Source: Clostridiales bacterium
GTDB lineage: Bacteria; Bacillota; Clostridia; Christensenellales; Aristaeellaceae
DNA length: 44,275 nt
Direction of reading: 5' to 3'
Assembly: GCA_004556395.1 (NCBI GenBank)
Contig: SFHK01000022.1
Span: forward strand, 1-44,275
Made by a program: the position numbers and the translations under genes. This document shows positions 1-7,369 of the stretch, piece after piece. Position 1 is the first letter of the stretch, and each line of letters begins with the position of its first letter. The notes beneath the pieces were generated by a model. It was not told the DNA's origin and ran no database searches. It was given only the letters and a program-made list of their open reading frames with translations.

Positions 1-1348
1 TTCAATCCACGCCCCTCCGTGAGGGGCGACGATTATACGATCGCCGGATTGTGCTCCATTTGCGTAATTTCAATCCACGCCCCTCCGTGAGGGGCGACGC
101 CCTGCCCTGCATCAGCGGGGCAGGGCATACAAATTTCAATCCACGCCCCTCCGTGAGGGGCGACTCGCTACTACAATAACATGCGCCATGACTATTGTAT
201 TTCAATCCACGCCCCTCCGTGAGGGGCGACGAGCCACGGACGCAGACGCGGCGGGGACGATGATTTCAATCCACGCCCCTCCGTGAGGGGCGACTTGCGC
301 AAGTATGCACAATTCACAATATACAGCTCAATTTCAATCCACGCCCCTCCGTGAGGGGCGACGCAGTATACCGCGACTTGGCATTGATTGGTATGCATTT
401 CAATCCACGCCCCTCCGTGAGGGGCGACGGTTCGGCCAGTTACAGGTGATCAAGGCAACCGAAAATTTCAATCCACGCCCCTCCGTGAGGGGCGACCCGG
501 TTCGGAAACCATAATTTATGACAACTTGCGATTTCAATCCACGCCCCTCCGTGAGGGGCGACGCCGACTATCTCCCGCGCGTTTTGAGCGGCATGATTTC
601 AATCCACGCCCCTCCGTGAGGGGCGACTCTTTCCTAAGTCCATAGCGCTCCGGGTGCTTCCATTTCAATCCACGCCCCTCCGTGAGGGGCGACTCACTGC
701 GGCAGGGTTTTCACGTGACGAAACCCGCATTTCAATCCACGCCCCTCCGTGAGGGGCGACTGATCAAACCGCCGTCGGAACGCCGTTTTGACGCATTTCA
801 ATCCACGCCCCTCCGTGAGGGGCGACTCCATCTTGAACTTTAGTTTTCAAAACCACCGTCATTTCAATCCACGCCCCTCCGTGAGGGGCGACCAGCATAA
901 GGCGCGGTCGGCCTTTTGGCTTCCAATTTCAATCCACGCCCCTCCGTGAGGGGCGACGAAGGCGGAATGGAATGGCATGGACACGAGCCGATTTCAATCC
1001 ACGCCCCTCCGTGAGGGGCGACGAGCTCATGCTGGAAACCTCAATCCATTTTGAGATTTCAATCCACGCCCCTCCGTGAGGGGCGACTGAATGCGCTATG
1101 GTTAAGTATTTGCCAACGCATTTCAATCCACGCCCCTCCGTGAGGGGCGACCCTGCGCGATATGTGCAGGTGCGTGACCTGCGTTTATTTCAATCCACGC
1201 CCCTCCGTGAGGGGCGACCAACGGCGGGAAAGCCCGTTCCTGCACCTGTCCATTTCAATCCACGCCCCTCCGTGAGGGGCGACCGCGTCAGAGCTGAGCA
1301 TCGACGTAACACATCAATTTCAATCCACGCCCCTCCGTGAGGGGCGAC
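1..1348 (-). CRISPR. Type I-C CRISPR array, 21 repeats, open at the left edge
   Basis: There are 21 copies of a 32-base repeat. On the plus strand it begins ATTTCAATCC and ends GAGGGGCGAC, and all copies look identical by eye; the first lacks two bases at the window edge. The 20 spacers are 32-36 bases long. Repeat starts are 67, 133, 199, 263, 331, 397, 465, 531, 596, 662, 729, 795, 861, 926, 991, 1056, 1120, 1187, 1252 and 1317. The transcribed sense is the minus strand, where the repeat begins GTCGCCCC and ends ATTGAAAT, the typical I-C form. It holds an 8-bp stem (CGCCCCTC with GAGGGGCG) that Cas5 would cleave. The cas genes point the same way, so the leader is on the right and the newest spacers are near 1316. 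The array continues beyond base 1. Confidence 0.98.
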
Positions 1349-1510
1349 AGCAAATGTTTCCTGATTTCTTAAAGGAATTCAGGAATACATCCACAAATTT
1401 CGTTGTATTAGACGAAATTTGTGGATGCGAGGTTCCCGGTTTTGAGGGCGAAAGGCACGAAAATGTGGTGCGAAAGTGCTGGGGATTTTATGACAGCTTG
1501 GGGTTCGCAC
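1349..1510 (-). promoter_or_regulatory. CRISPR leader with three inverted repeats
   Basis: This stretch lies directly upstream, in the minus sense, of the first repeat. It holds three dyads. The first is TTCCTGA with TCAGGAA at 1358-1385. The second is a perfect 16-bp inverted repeat, 1388-1403 with 1412-1427, with an 8-base loop. The third is GTGCGAA with TTCGCAC at 1468-1510, with 29 bases between the arms. The third dyad, enclosing a CATAAAATCCCC stretch on the minus strand, resembles I-C leaders as I remember them; I could not check this. No clear -35/-10 pair for pre-crRNA transcription is visible. The leader role is inferred from position. Confidence 0.7.
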
Positions 1511-1721
1511 GTTCGGCTTTGCGGAGGTGATACGGCTTACATGATTCTTCTGTTCCTCCTTCTGCGCTTTGCTATTTTCTCAAAAATAAGTCCATTCTCG
1601 CCACACCAACGTGGGATATGTGTGTGTCTTCTGTTTGGAATCGGACATGTTTGTGCGATGGCAGTGCGCTCATCATTACGGAATGCCTTCGAGTCGGCTT
1701 ATATCTCGTATGGATTTAAAA
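1511..1721. other. Spacer DNA between leader and decayed repeats, no gene seen
   Basis: I see no convincing gene here. A 109-codon plus-strand frame (1421-1750) overlaps the leader palindrome and a decayed repeat, has no recognisable domain and no good ribosome binding site, and is taken as chance. The stretch is less GC-rich than the cas genes. It would be the leader side of the decayed plus-strand repeat units, but no matching leader motif could be identified. Confidence 0.4.
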
Positions 1722-1880
1722 GTCTTACGTACGATGGGAGCATGGATTGAAATTCGTAATTTCAACATAGAAATCACAATGACGCGTGTTGCCCCTCGCA
1801 AAGGAGCGTGGATTGAAATCATGTCGGAGCCGCACCGAACGCATGCAGGTCGTTTCTCCTGCGAAAGCTCGGATTGAAAC
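1722..1880 (+). CRISPR. Three decayed I-C repeats in opposite orientation
   Basis: Three 32-base units read in crRNA sense on the plus strand, opposite to the main array. They are 1722-1753 (20 of 32 bases match the sense repeat), 1788-1819 (27 of 32) and 1849-1880 (19 of 32). The two intervals are 34 and 29 bases, that is, spacer-sized. The first two units keep the last 11 bases (TGGATTGAAAT) exactly; this is the part that forms the crRNA 5' handle in type I-C. The third ends CGGATTGAAAC. The middle unit could still form most of the stem. The third has TTTC facing GAAA where the consensus has CCCC facing GGGG. They may be a relic inverted array or a crRNA-like regulatory element. The 170 bases from here to the cas2 stop hold nothing else I can support. 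Confidence 0.75.
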
Positions 1881-2050
1881 CGCGCGGTGCTGGATATACA
1901 TGCGTGACCGTCCGGCCATCCCTTCGCTATCGCGGAGATGGTCGCGCATGAACAGAACGGTATCTGGCGGCAATCGGCATTGATACTCATCCTGATCCGA
2001 CTACAGTTGGGGCGTTGACACTGATTTCCATTCCACACCGTCGCCCATCG

Positions 2051-2341
2051 TCAGACCATCAGGACGTCATCCGGTTGATAGGCAGGGTGTGCGCCGACGT
2101 GCTCCACTTTGGATTGGTACTGGTTGCCCAATGTATAGAAACGAAGGCTATCCTTTTGCGGGTCGATCAACGCTGTCAGTTCGCCCTTCAGGCGGCGAAG
2201 CTGGGCCGCGTCAAGACTGCATTCGAATACCGAATTCTGGACGCGCTGGCCATGGGCGACGCACGTTTTCGCCACCTGTCGCAGTCTGCGTCTGCCCTCC
2301 GCATCCACGGTGTTCACATCGTAGGTTATCAGAATCAGCAT
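2051..2341 (-). CDS. cas2: CRISPR-associated endonuclease Cas2 (type I-C)
   Basis: The protein has 96 residues, the usual Cas2 length. It opens with the ferredoxin-fold strand MLILITYDV, in which Asp8 is the conserved metal-binding acid. Cas2 dimers bridge two Cas1 dimers in the complex that inserts new spacers at the leader-repeat junction. A clear ribosome binding site (GGAGAAAACG) precedes the ATG at 2341. A 39-base gap separates it from cas1, which is upstream in the operon. It is the last cas gene before the leader and array, as is normal for I-C. No anomaly is seen. Confidence 0.96.
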   Translation of the reverse strand: MLILITYDVNTVDAEGRRRLRQVAKTCVAHGQRVQNSVFECSLDAAQLRRLKGELTALIDPQKDSLRFYTLGNQYQSKVEHVGAHPAYQPDDVLMV

Positions 2342-2380
2342 CGTTTTCTCCTTCCCCCTGCAAAGGAAGCAATCGCGCGC

Positions 2381-3412
2381 TCATTTCCACAGGAACGGCG
2401 GATACGCTTCCAGATCGCCGCGAAGATGGCGTGCGAGCAGGAGCGACTGCACGTAGGGAATCAGGCCCCACGGGATTTTTTCCTTCAGGTATGGATGCGT
2501 GATTTCCTCCTTTTTCTTTGTCTGCCACGCGTTCAAAAGCGCCTTGCGTCCCTCGTCCGTCAGAAGCACCGCGCCGCCGGGCTGCGTGCGGAAATGCGTT
2601 TTCTGAAGCACGCGCGTATTGATGAGCGTCAGCACCAGTCGATCCGCCAGCGGCGCGCGCAGTTCCTCCATCAGGTCGAGCGCCAGCGACGTGCGTCCCG
2701 GGCGATCGCGATGCATGAAGCCCACATACGCGTCCAGCCCGACGCTTTCCAGCGCGGAAGCGCAGTCGTGCGTCAGCAGCGTATACGTCATGGACAGCGC
2801 CGCATTCACGCGGTCGAGCGGCGGCCGGCGGCTGCGCCCGTCGAAGCGGAATGCGTCCTTCTGATTCAGAATCATTTCATCCCACACGCCGAAGTAGCAG
2901 GCGGAGACCTCGCCCTCCATGCCGCGCAGCGTATCCAGCGACTCCGCCGCCAGCAGCGGCTTCAGCTGTTCCTGCAAATGCGCGGATGCCGCGCGCAGCT
3001 CGTCCGCCTTCACCCGCAGCGCATGGTCACGCAGCGTGCGCTCCAGCACCCAGCGGCTGTTGTGAACCTTTCCAAAGATGAAATTTCGCGCCGCGCGACA
3101 GCTTGCTTCCGGGTTGTCCGAAACGCGATACTGCTCCTTGCGCAGGCGCACATTGCCCTGCGATTCGCCGACTACCCGCGCCAGCATTCGCCCGCTGGGC
3201 GTGAGGAATGTCAGCCCTATGCCGTTTCGAACGCACGCGCCCATCAGCGCCGGGCTCGCGCCCTTATAGGAAAAGCTGAGAAGGCTTTCGAACAGCTTCA
3301 GCGGATATTGCGCCGCCTTTTCCTCGCCCTTGTAGATCACGACGTTCTCGTTTTCCAGCGCCAGATACGCATCCTCAGAGGTGACGAACAGCGTGTTCAA
3401 AAGCTTTCTCAT
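2381..3412 (-). CDS. cas1: CRISPR integrase Cas1 (type I-C)
   Basis: This is a 343-residue Cas1, the integrase that joins prespacers to the leader-proximal repeat. The expected metal-binding residues are present: Glu166 in MEGEVSACYF, His234 in GFMHRDRPGR, and Asp246 in SLALDLMEE. The N-terminal half is the beta-rich domain and the C-terminal half the helical catalytic domain. The start ATG at 3412 overlaps the cas4 stop codon by four bases (ATGA), so the two are likely translationally coupled. In type I-C, Cas4 works with Cas1 to select PAM-containing prespacers. All catalytic residues are intact, so adaptation should be functional. Confidence 0.97.
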   Translation of the reverse strand: MRKLLNTLFVTSEDAYLALENENVVIYKGEEKAAQYPLKLFESLLSFSYKGASPALMGACVRNGIGLTFLTPSGRMLARVVGESQGNVRLRKEQYRVSDNPEASCRAARNFIFGKVHNSRWVLERTLRDHALRVKADELRAASAHLQEQLKPLLAAESLDTLRGMEGEVSACYFGVWDEMILNQKDAFRFDGRSRRPPLDRVNAALSMTYTLLTHDCASALESVGLDAYVGFMHRDRPGRTSLALDLMEELRAPLADRLVLTLINTRVLQKTHFRTQPGGAVLLTDEGRKALLNAWQTKKKEEITHPYLKEKIPWGLIPYVQSLLLARHLRGDLEAYPPFLWK

Positions 3413-4083
3413 TCCGCGCCCTCCTCCGCCGCCCGCTGCAGATAAGCAGCTACCGGCGGCGATCTGCGCAGGCCGGGCAGACAGATTTCCTTCATGGAAC
3501 AGGCGGCGCAGCGCTTGTCCGCCTTGACGGAGGGCGTGTGCCCCCGCGCCATATCGTCCTGCATGGCTTCCAGCATATGGCGCACGCGCCCGCGAAGCTC
3601 CGGCGTAAAGGCGACCACCTGTCTTCTTCGGGTTTCACCATAATACAGACTGCCCTCCGGAATTTCGCACAGCAGCATCTCTTCCAGACACATCGCCTGT
3701 CCGCACAGCTGCAGCTCGTCCGCGTCGTGCGATTTCGGCGCGCCGCGCTTGTATTCCACCGGATACGGCTGCCAGCATCCATCCTGCCCTGGCAGGGAAA
3801 TTCCGCCGGAATCCAGATGAAACTCCACCACGTCGCACACGCCGGTCACGCGAAGCGCGTGCGACACCACGCGCAGTCCGCGCGCGGTCAGCGTGTCGCC
3901 CCGACGCTCGAGCAGCGTTTCGTCGTGTGCACGCGCATGCATCAGACTGCCGTCGACGGTTCGCTCGTTGTCCTGCCACTGCTGCTCGACGAAGATCAGC
4001 GCCCACTGCCGCGGGCAGAAGGCATAGTGCTGCACGCCTGAAAGCGTCAGATACTCTTCCTCGTTCACCCCATCACTTCGCAC
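3409..4083 (-). CDS. cas4: CRISPR exonuclease Cas4 (type I-C)
   Basis: This 224-residue protein belongs to the RecB-like, iron-sulfur Cas4 family, which trims prespacers and enforces PAM selection with Cas1-Cas2. Four cysteines fit a 4Fe-4S cluster: Cys23 in the FCPRQW motif and Cys192, Cys195 and Cys201 near the C-terminus. The nuclease residues are His49, Asp84 and the Glu110-x-Lys112 pair. The start is a GTG at 4083, overlapping cas7 by 19 bases; a second in-frame GTG at 4068 is possible. The first is preferred because GAGGG lies at a suitable distance upstream. Confidence 0.95.
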   Translation of the reverse strand: MRSDGVNEEEYLTLSGVQHYAFCPRQWALIFVEQQWQDNERTVDGSLMHARAHDETLLERRGDTLTARGLRVVSHALRVTGVCDVVEFHLDSGGISLPGQDGCWQPYPVEYKRGAPKSHDADELQLCGQAMCLEEMLLCEIPEGSLYYGETRRRQVVAFTPELRGRVRHMLEAMQDDMARGHTPSVKADKRCAACSMKEICLPGLRRSPPVAAYLQRAAEEGAE

Positions 4084-4964
4084 CGCACGCCCTCAGGCAG
4101 ATTGGCTTCGTCCACGGTGACGACGTAATCGCCGTAGCTTCGTGGCGCGGAAACACCCTCCGCGCGATTGACGTGTACCAGCTCGAACAGCTTCCACGCC
4201 GGCGCGTTGCCCAGCTCGCTGTCGTGCCTAAACACGATCAGCTTGCGCACGGCCATTTTGCCCCGCGCCGCGCTGCGATCGTTTTCGAACATATTCAGAA
4301 TAGCCTGCCACAGAAGCTTCAGGTCGTCCTCCGAGAAGCCGGTCGTCTTGCGCGCCAGATTGGCCGAAACGAAGCCCTCCGCCCGATACAGCCCATACGG
4401 CACGATGAACTTGCGCCCCATTTCCGTACCCTTCCGGGCGGCGTCCTCCTCGGTGGTAATCGCCACGCGGGTGATGCTTACCTCCTGCGGCATAATCGGA
4501 TCCACGCTCTTCGCGAAGCCCAGCTGCACCGGGCCGCGCACCTGCCCGCAGTTCAAAGACGCTTTCACAAACGTGGTCATGACCGCGCCAAAGGTGCGAA
4601 TGTCAAAGTAATGCTCGCACATATAGGCCAGCAGCTTGGCGTCGATGTCCTTGTCCGACTTCTTCAGGTTTTTCAGGTCGCTCTCCTTGATGTCTGGATA
4701 CCCGCTTTCCGCCAGCGCCCTGCGGTCGCTGCGGTTGAGCGGCTCGTTTTCCTTGATGTAAATGCCGTAGCGCGGGTCGCCCTCCTTCACCGTCTCCACG
4801 TAATTGCGAATCTTGCGCTTCAGGCATACGTCCGTCACCAGTCCGCAGTTCGTCTCCGGGTCTACGCGGGGCATGTTGCCCGCATCCGGGTCGCCGTTGG
4901 GATTTCCGTTTTCCACGTCGAACAGCACCACGAAGTCATATCGATTCTGAATGCAGTCAACCAT
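4065..4964 (-). CDS. cas7: Cascade backbone protein Cas7 (Csd2, type I-C)
   Basis: This 299-residue protein is the Cas7/Csd2 subunit that polymerises along the crRNA spacer in the I-C Cascade complex. The N-terminus (NRYDFVVLFDVENGNPNGDP) is the hallmark RAMP-fold start of Csd2. The ATG at 4964 overlaps the end of cas8c by eight bases, and its start is preceded by a purine-rich AGGAAAA sequence within cas8c. The frame continues 22 codons upstream of this start, but the family begins at this methionine. It is followed by cas4 with a short overlap. Length and motifs look complete. Confidence 0.96.
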   Translation of the reverse strand: MVDCIQNRYDFVVLFDVENGNPNGDPDAGNMPRVDPETNCGLVTDVCLKRKIRNYVETVKEGDPRYGIYIKENEPLNRSDRRALAESGYPDIKESDLKNLKKSDKDIDAKLLAYMCEHYFDIRTFGAVMTTFVKASLNCGQVRGPVQLGFAKSVDPIMPQEVSITRVAITTEEDAARKGTEMGRKFIVPYGLYRAEGFVSANLARKTTGFSEDDLKLLWQAILNMFENDRSAARGKMAVRKLIVFRHDSELGNAPAWKLFELVHVNRAEGVSAPRSYGDYVVTVDEANLPEGVRCEVMG

Positions 4965-5325
4965 TTTCCTTTTCCTCCTTCTTGGTGAACAGCGCCTGTC
5001 TCTGATGGTAATAGCCCAGCTGGAAAACACCCTGCTCCTCCAGCGTCAGATGCTTGGGCAGCGATTCCGTCAGCCGGCCGCACAGGTCGGACATTCGCTT
5101 GTCATAGTAAATGCTCAGCCCGTCGTCCAGCTTGTTCAGATGATTCTGCGCAAGCTTGATCAGCGTGGGAAACACCTGCGCGGGCGTTGCGCACGCGGAA
5201 TTGAAATATCGGTCTCGAATCGTCGCGTTGATGCCGGGATTCGCGCTCTGCTGAAGGCTTTCCAGCACCGCGAACAGCCGCCCCAGCACATACGGCGCGT
5301 AGCTCGTCTCTTCGTTCAGTTTCAC
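4957..5325 (-). CDS. cas11c: Small subunit Cas11c from an internal start in cas8c
   Basis: Within cas8c, and in its reading frame, the eight-base Shine-Dalgarno AAGGAGGT (minus strand, 5340-5333) sits seven bases before a GTG at 5325. Translation from there gives 122 residues, VKLNEETSYAPYVLGR to the shared stop. That is the helical C-terminal domain of Cas8c. In characterised type I-C systems an independently translated Cas11c of this size, made from inside cas8c, is a separate subunit lining the Cascade belly. Here the site is read directly from the sequence; its use is inferred from family knowledge. An ATG 18 bases upstream (5343) is also in frame but overlaps the Shine-Dalgarno itself. 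Confidence 0.8.
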   Translation of the reverse strand: MKLNEETSYAPYVLGRLFAVLESLQQSANPGINATIRDRYFNSACATPAQVFPTLIKLAQNHLNKLDDGLSIYYDKRMSDLCGRLTESLPKHLTLEEQGVFQLGYYHQRQALFTKKEEKENG

Positions 5326-6708
5326 CGTCAGTACCTCCTTCATCGGATGCCCATCCTGATCGCGCACCACGTTTTTATCCAGATACGCCTTGAGAATCGC
5401 CGCCTTGCCGCGATTTATATCCTGCTCGGCGCGAATTCGCACCTCCACCTGCGCAAACAGCGACGCGGGATAGGGCGCGTTCATCAATATGGCGCGCATC
5501 ACCTCGCCCACCAGCTCGTCCGGCGGTTTCTTGTCTGTGCTCTTGGGATTGGCCGTCTCGTTCAGCATCGCCCAGATGGAAAGTTCCTCCCGCGGGTCAA
5601 ACGACGGCCGTGCGATTTCCATTCGCTTCTGGTGTTCATGCAGATTCTCCGCGAACGCGCGGACGCTGTTCTGCAAAAAGAAGCGCACCGACAGCCGCGA
5701 CGCGTTCGGCGCGAGCCCCAGAAAATAGAACTGATTATCCGGCTGCAGCGGCACGCCGTCCAGCATCGCCGTCCGGCCGCCGCGCAGGTCGCGAACGACG
5801 TTCTTCAAAAGCGTCTGATCTACGCCGTCGTCCACCTTGCCCATCAGCTGCGCGAGTAGCACGCTGTATGACCGCTGCGCGCTCTCCGCCCAGTAGACGA
5901 CAGTCGTGCTTCCAAGGCGCGTGTGATAGTCCGGCTCGCGCAGCATGTAATTCAGCGCCGCGCCGTACGCAAACGCCGCCCGCTCGCCGACCGGCGCGTT
6001 CATCCCCTGATCGTCCACGCGCCCATAGGACTCATACGCCGCTCCATTGAACGACACCAGCGACGCGCCCGTCGCCTGCGCGCCCGCCACGCCCTTAATG
6101 CTCGGGTGCAGGATTCGAATCGGCCCGATTTCGCCTGTCACCAGACATCTCCCGTGCGGCGCGTCCGCCCGGTCGCCGTAGGCCTTGTCCCACGCGGCGC
6201 GAATCTCCGGCACATTCTGCGCGAACACCTCCCGCATGCTGAACACGAGGTTACCGCCGCCCTTCAACTCGTCCAGTATGGGCGCAAGCAGCGGATGCGT
6301 CTCCGCGTTCTTCGCGTCCCACTGCTGAAAGAACCGGCAGATTGCCCGCGCCATCGAGGAATCCACGCCGTCCAGCAGCCGCCGATGCAGCTCCGCACAG
6401 GCAGAATAGCATTCCAGCGCGCGCGCTTTCTTTCCCTTGCTGTCCACGCCCAGCATATACATGGCGTTGTCGCACAGGAAATTCGCCGCCACGCCGCTGG
6501 AACGCTTGACCATCTCCGGCAGCTTCATGGCGCGAACCGTGCGCTTTCCCTTCGCGTCCGACTCTCCCACCGGATAAATCCGCTTCAGCCGCCCGTCCTC
6601 GTCCAGCTCGAGACTCCACGACACCTTCGCTTCCAGCCAGCCGGGCTTGTCCAGCCGGCCGTCCGCGGCCAGCGCCTCATACGCGCGCACCAGCGCCTGC
6701 AGAATCAT
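4957..6708 (-). CDS. cas8c: Cascade large subunit Cas8c (Csd1)
   Basis: The 583-residue Cas8c/Csd1 is the large subunit of the I-C interference complex. It reads the PAM on target DNA and recruits Cas3. The sequence has the expected Csd1 layout: an N-terminal domain starting MILQALVRAYEALAADGRL, a central region with GAAYESYGR and NYMLREPDYHTRLG, and a helical C-terminal domain of about 120 residues. The ATG at 6708 overlaps the cas5 stop by four bases. A perfect internal Shine-Dalgarno near codon 460 would also produce the C-terminal domain alone as Cas11c, listed separately. No frameshift or truncation is seen. Confidence 0.96.
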   Translation of the reverse strand: MILQALVRAYEALAADGRLDKPGWLEAKVSWSLELDEDGRLKRIYPVGESDAKGKRTVRAMKLPEMVKRSSGVAANFLCDNAMYMLGVDSKGKKARALECYSACAELHRRLLDGVDSSMARAICRFFQQWDAKNAETHPLLAPILDELKGGGNLVFSMREVFAQNVPEIRAAWDKAYGDRADAPHGRCLVTGEIGPIRILHPSIKGVAGAQATGASLVSFNGAAYESYGRVDDQGMNAPVGERAAFAYGAALNYMLREPDYHTRLGSTTVVYWAESAQRSYSVLLAQLMGKVDDGVDQTLLKNVVRDLRGGRTAMLDGVPLQPDNQFYFLGLAPNASRLSVRFFLQNSVRAFAENLHEHQKRMEIARPSFDPREELSIWAMLNETANPKSTDKKPPDELVGEVMRAILMNAPYPASLFAQVEVRIRAEQDINRGKAAILKAYLDKNVVRDQDGHPMKEVLTVKLNEETSYAPYVLGRLFAVLESLQQSANPGINATIRDRYFNSACATPAQVFPTLIKLAQNHLNKLDDGLSIYYDKRMSDLCGRLTESLPKHLTLEEQGVFQLGYYHQRQALFTKKEEKENG

Positions 6709-7349
6709 CGAACCACCTCGCAGTTCCGAAGGTCGATCACGCCATGCTCCATTCTGGCTCGGAAGAACATCGGCTGAATATCGGTCGGGTCGCTGTAGTC
6801 CATGTCATAGAGCATGTAGCCCAGATCGCGCGTTTCGTCGATTGCCGGAATCTCGCCGCCCTCCCACAGCCGAAAATGCGCCGTACATTCCCGACAGCCG
6901 AAATACGGCGTGGAATAGCACGCGCCCCTGCGAAGTCTGCGCTTTACAATGTCCTGAAACTTTCCGTGATTATCCGACGGATTCGCCTGCACCGTCATCT
7001 CAAAATGCGCCTCAAAAACATAGCGCACGTCCTTCAGAAGCATGGCCGCGCGCTGCTGAATATCCTCCGACGTAAAAATCGCGCCCGCCTTGCCGCCGTT
7101 GGCCTCCTGCAGCACGGCCGACGCGAGCACCTTTGACTTCACCTCGTTGCGGCGTACATTCATAAACTGAATGCGATTCAGCACCCAGATTCGGTCGGGA
7201 ACCCACCGAAGCCCGGGGTGAAAAAATACACTCTCAATCATCCCTCGAACCGCGCCCGGCGTGGGAACCTCGTAGCTCACGCGCTCCGTTTTCATCTCCG
7301 GGCGCGTGAAGCAGGCCATCGGCCCCCACACCTCCATCAAAATCGACAT
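6705..7349 (-). CDS. cas5: crRNA-processing Cascade protein Cas5 (Cas5d, type I-C)
   Basis: This 214-residue Cas5d replaces Cas6 in type I-C. It cuts the repeat hairpin, stays bound to the 11-base 5' handle, and caps one end of Cascade. Family features include VWGPMACFTRPEMKTERVSY at the N-terminus, TPGAVRGMIESVFF, and the late NHGKF...RRLRRGACYSTPYFGCREC region. The ATG at 7349 is chosen over a longer frame because AAGGGGG precedes it and because it lies 20 bases after the cas3 stop. The gene ends in an ATGA overlap with cas8c. No cas6 gene is present in the window, which agrees with this role. Confidence 0.96.
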   Translation of the reverse strand: MSILMEVWGPMACFTRPEMKTERVSYEVPTPGAVRGMIESVFFHPGLRWVPDRIWVLNRIQFMNVRRNEVKSKVLASAVLQEANGGKAGAIFTSEDIQQRAAMLLKDVRYVFEAHFEMTVQANPSDNHGKFQDIVKRRLRRGACYSTPYFGCRECTAHFRLWEGGEIPAIDETRDLGYMLYDMDYSDPTDIQPMFFRARMEHGVIDLRNCEVVR

Positions 7350-7369
7350 GCGCCCTCGCCCCCTTTCGT

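Noticed and set aside
2..1340. Several open frames of 65-80 codons inside the repeat array
   Set aside because: They are created by the repeat sequence itself (recurring SPLTEGRGLK or NPRPSVRGD) and have no ribosome binding sites.
1421..1750. 109-codon plus-strand frame between array and decayed repeats
   Set aside because: It overlaps the leader palindrome and a decayed repeat, has no clear ribosome binding site and resembles nothing known.
1820..1848. Interval between decayed units B and C shares CATGTCGG with 11158-11165 and ATGTCGGAG with a site in dnaK
   Set aside because: Matches of 8-9 bases are expected by chance in a window of this size, and there is no TTC PAM in the right place.
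1953..1984. Possible fourth decayed repeat ending CATTGATAC
   Set aside because: Only the last few bases resemble the repeat, and the distance from the third unit does not fit a spacer.
2015..3445. Long plus-strand frame opposite cas1 and cas2
   Set aside because: It is a shadow frame caused by GC-rich third positions; the minus strand encodes complete Cas1 and Cas2 with catalytic residues.
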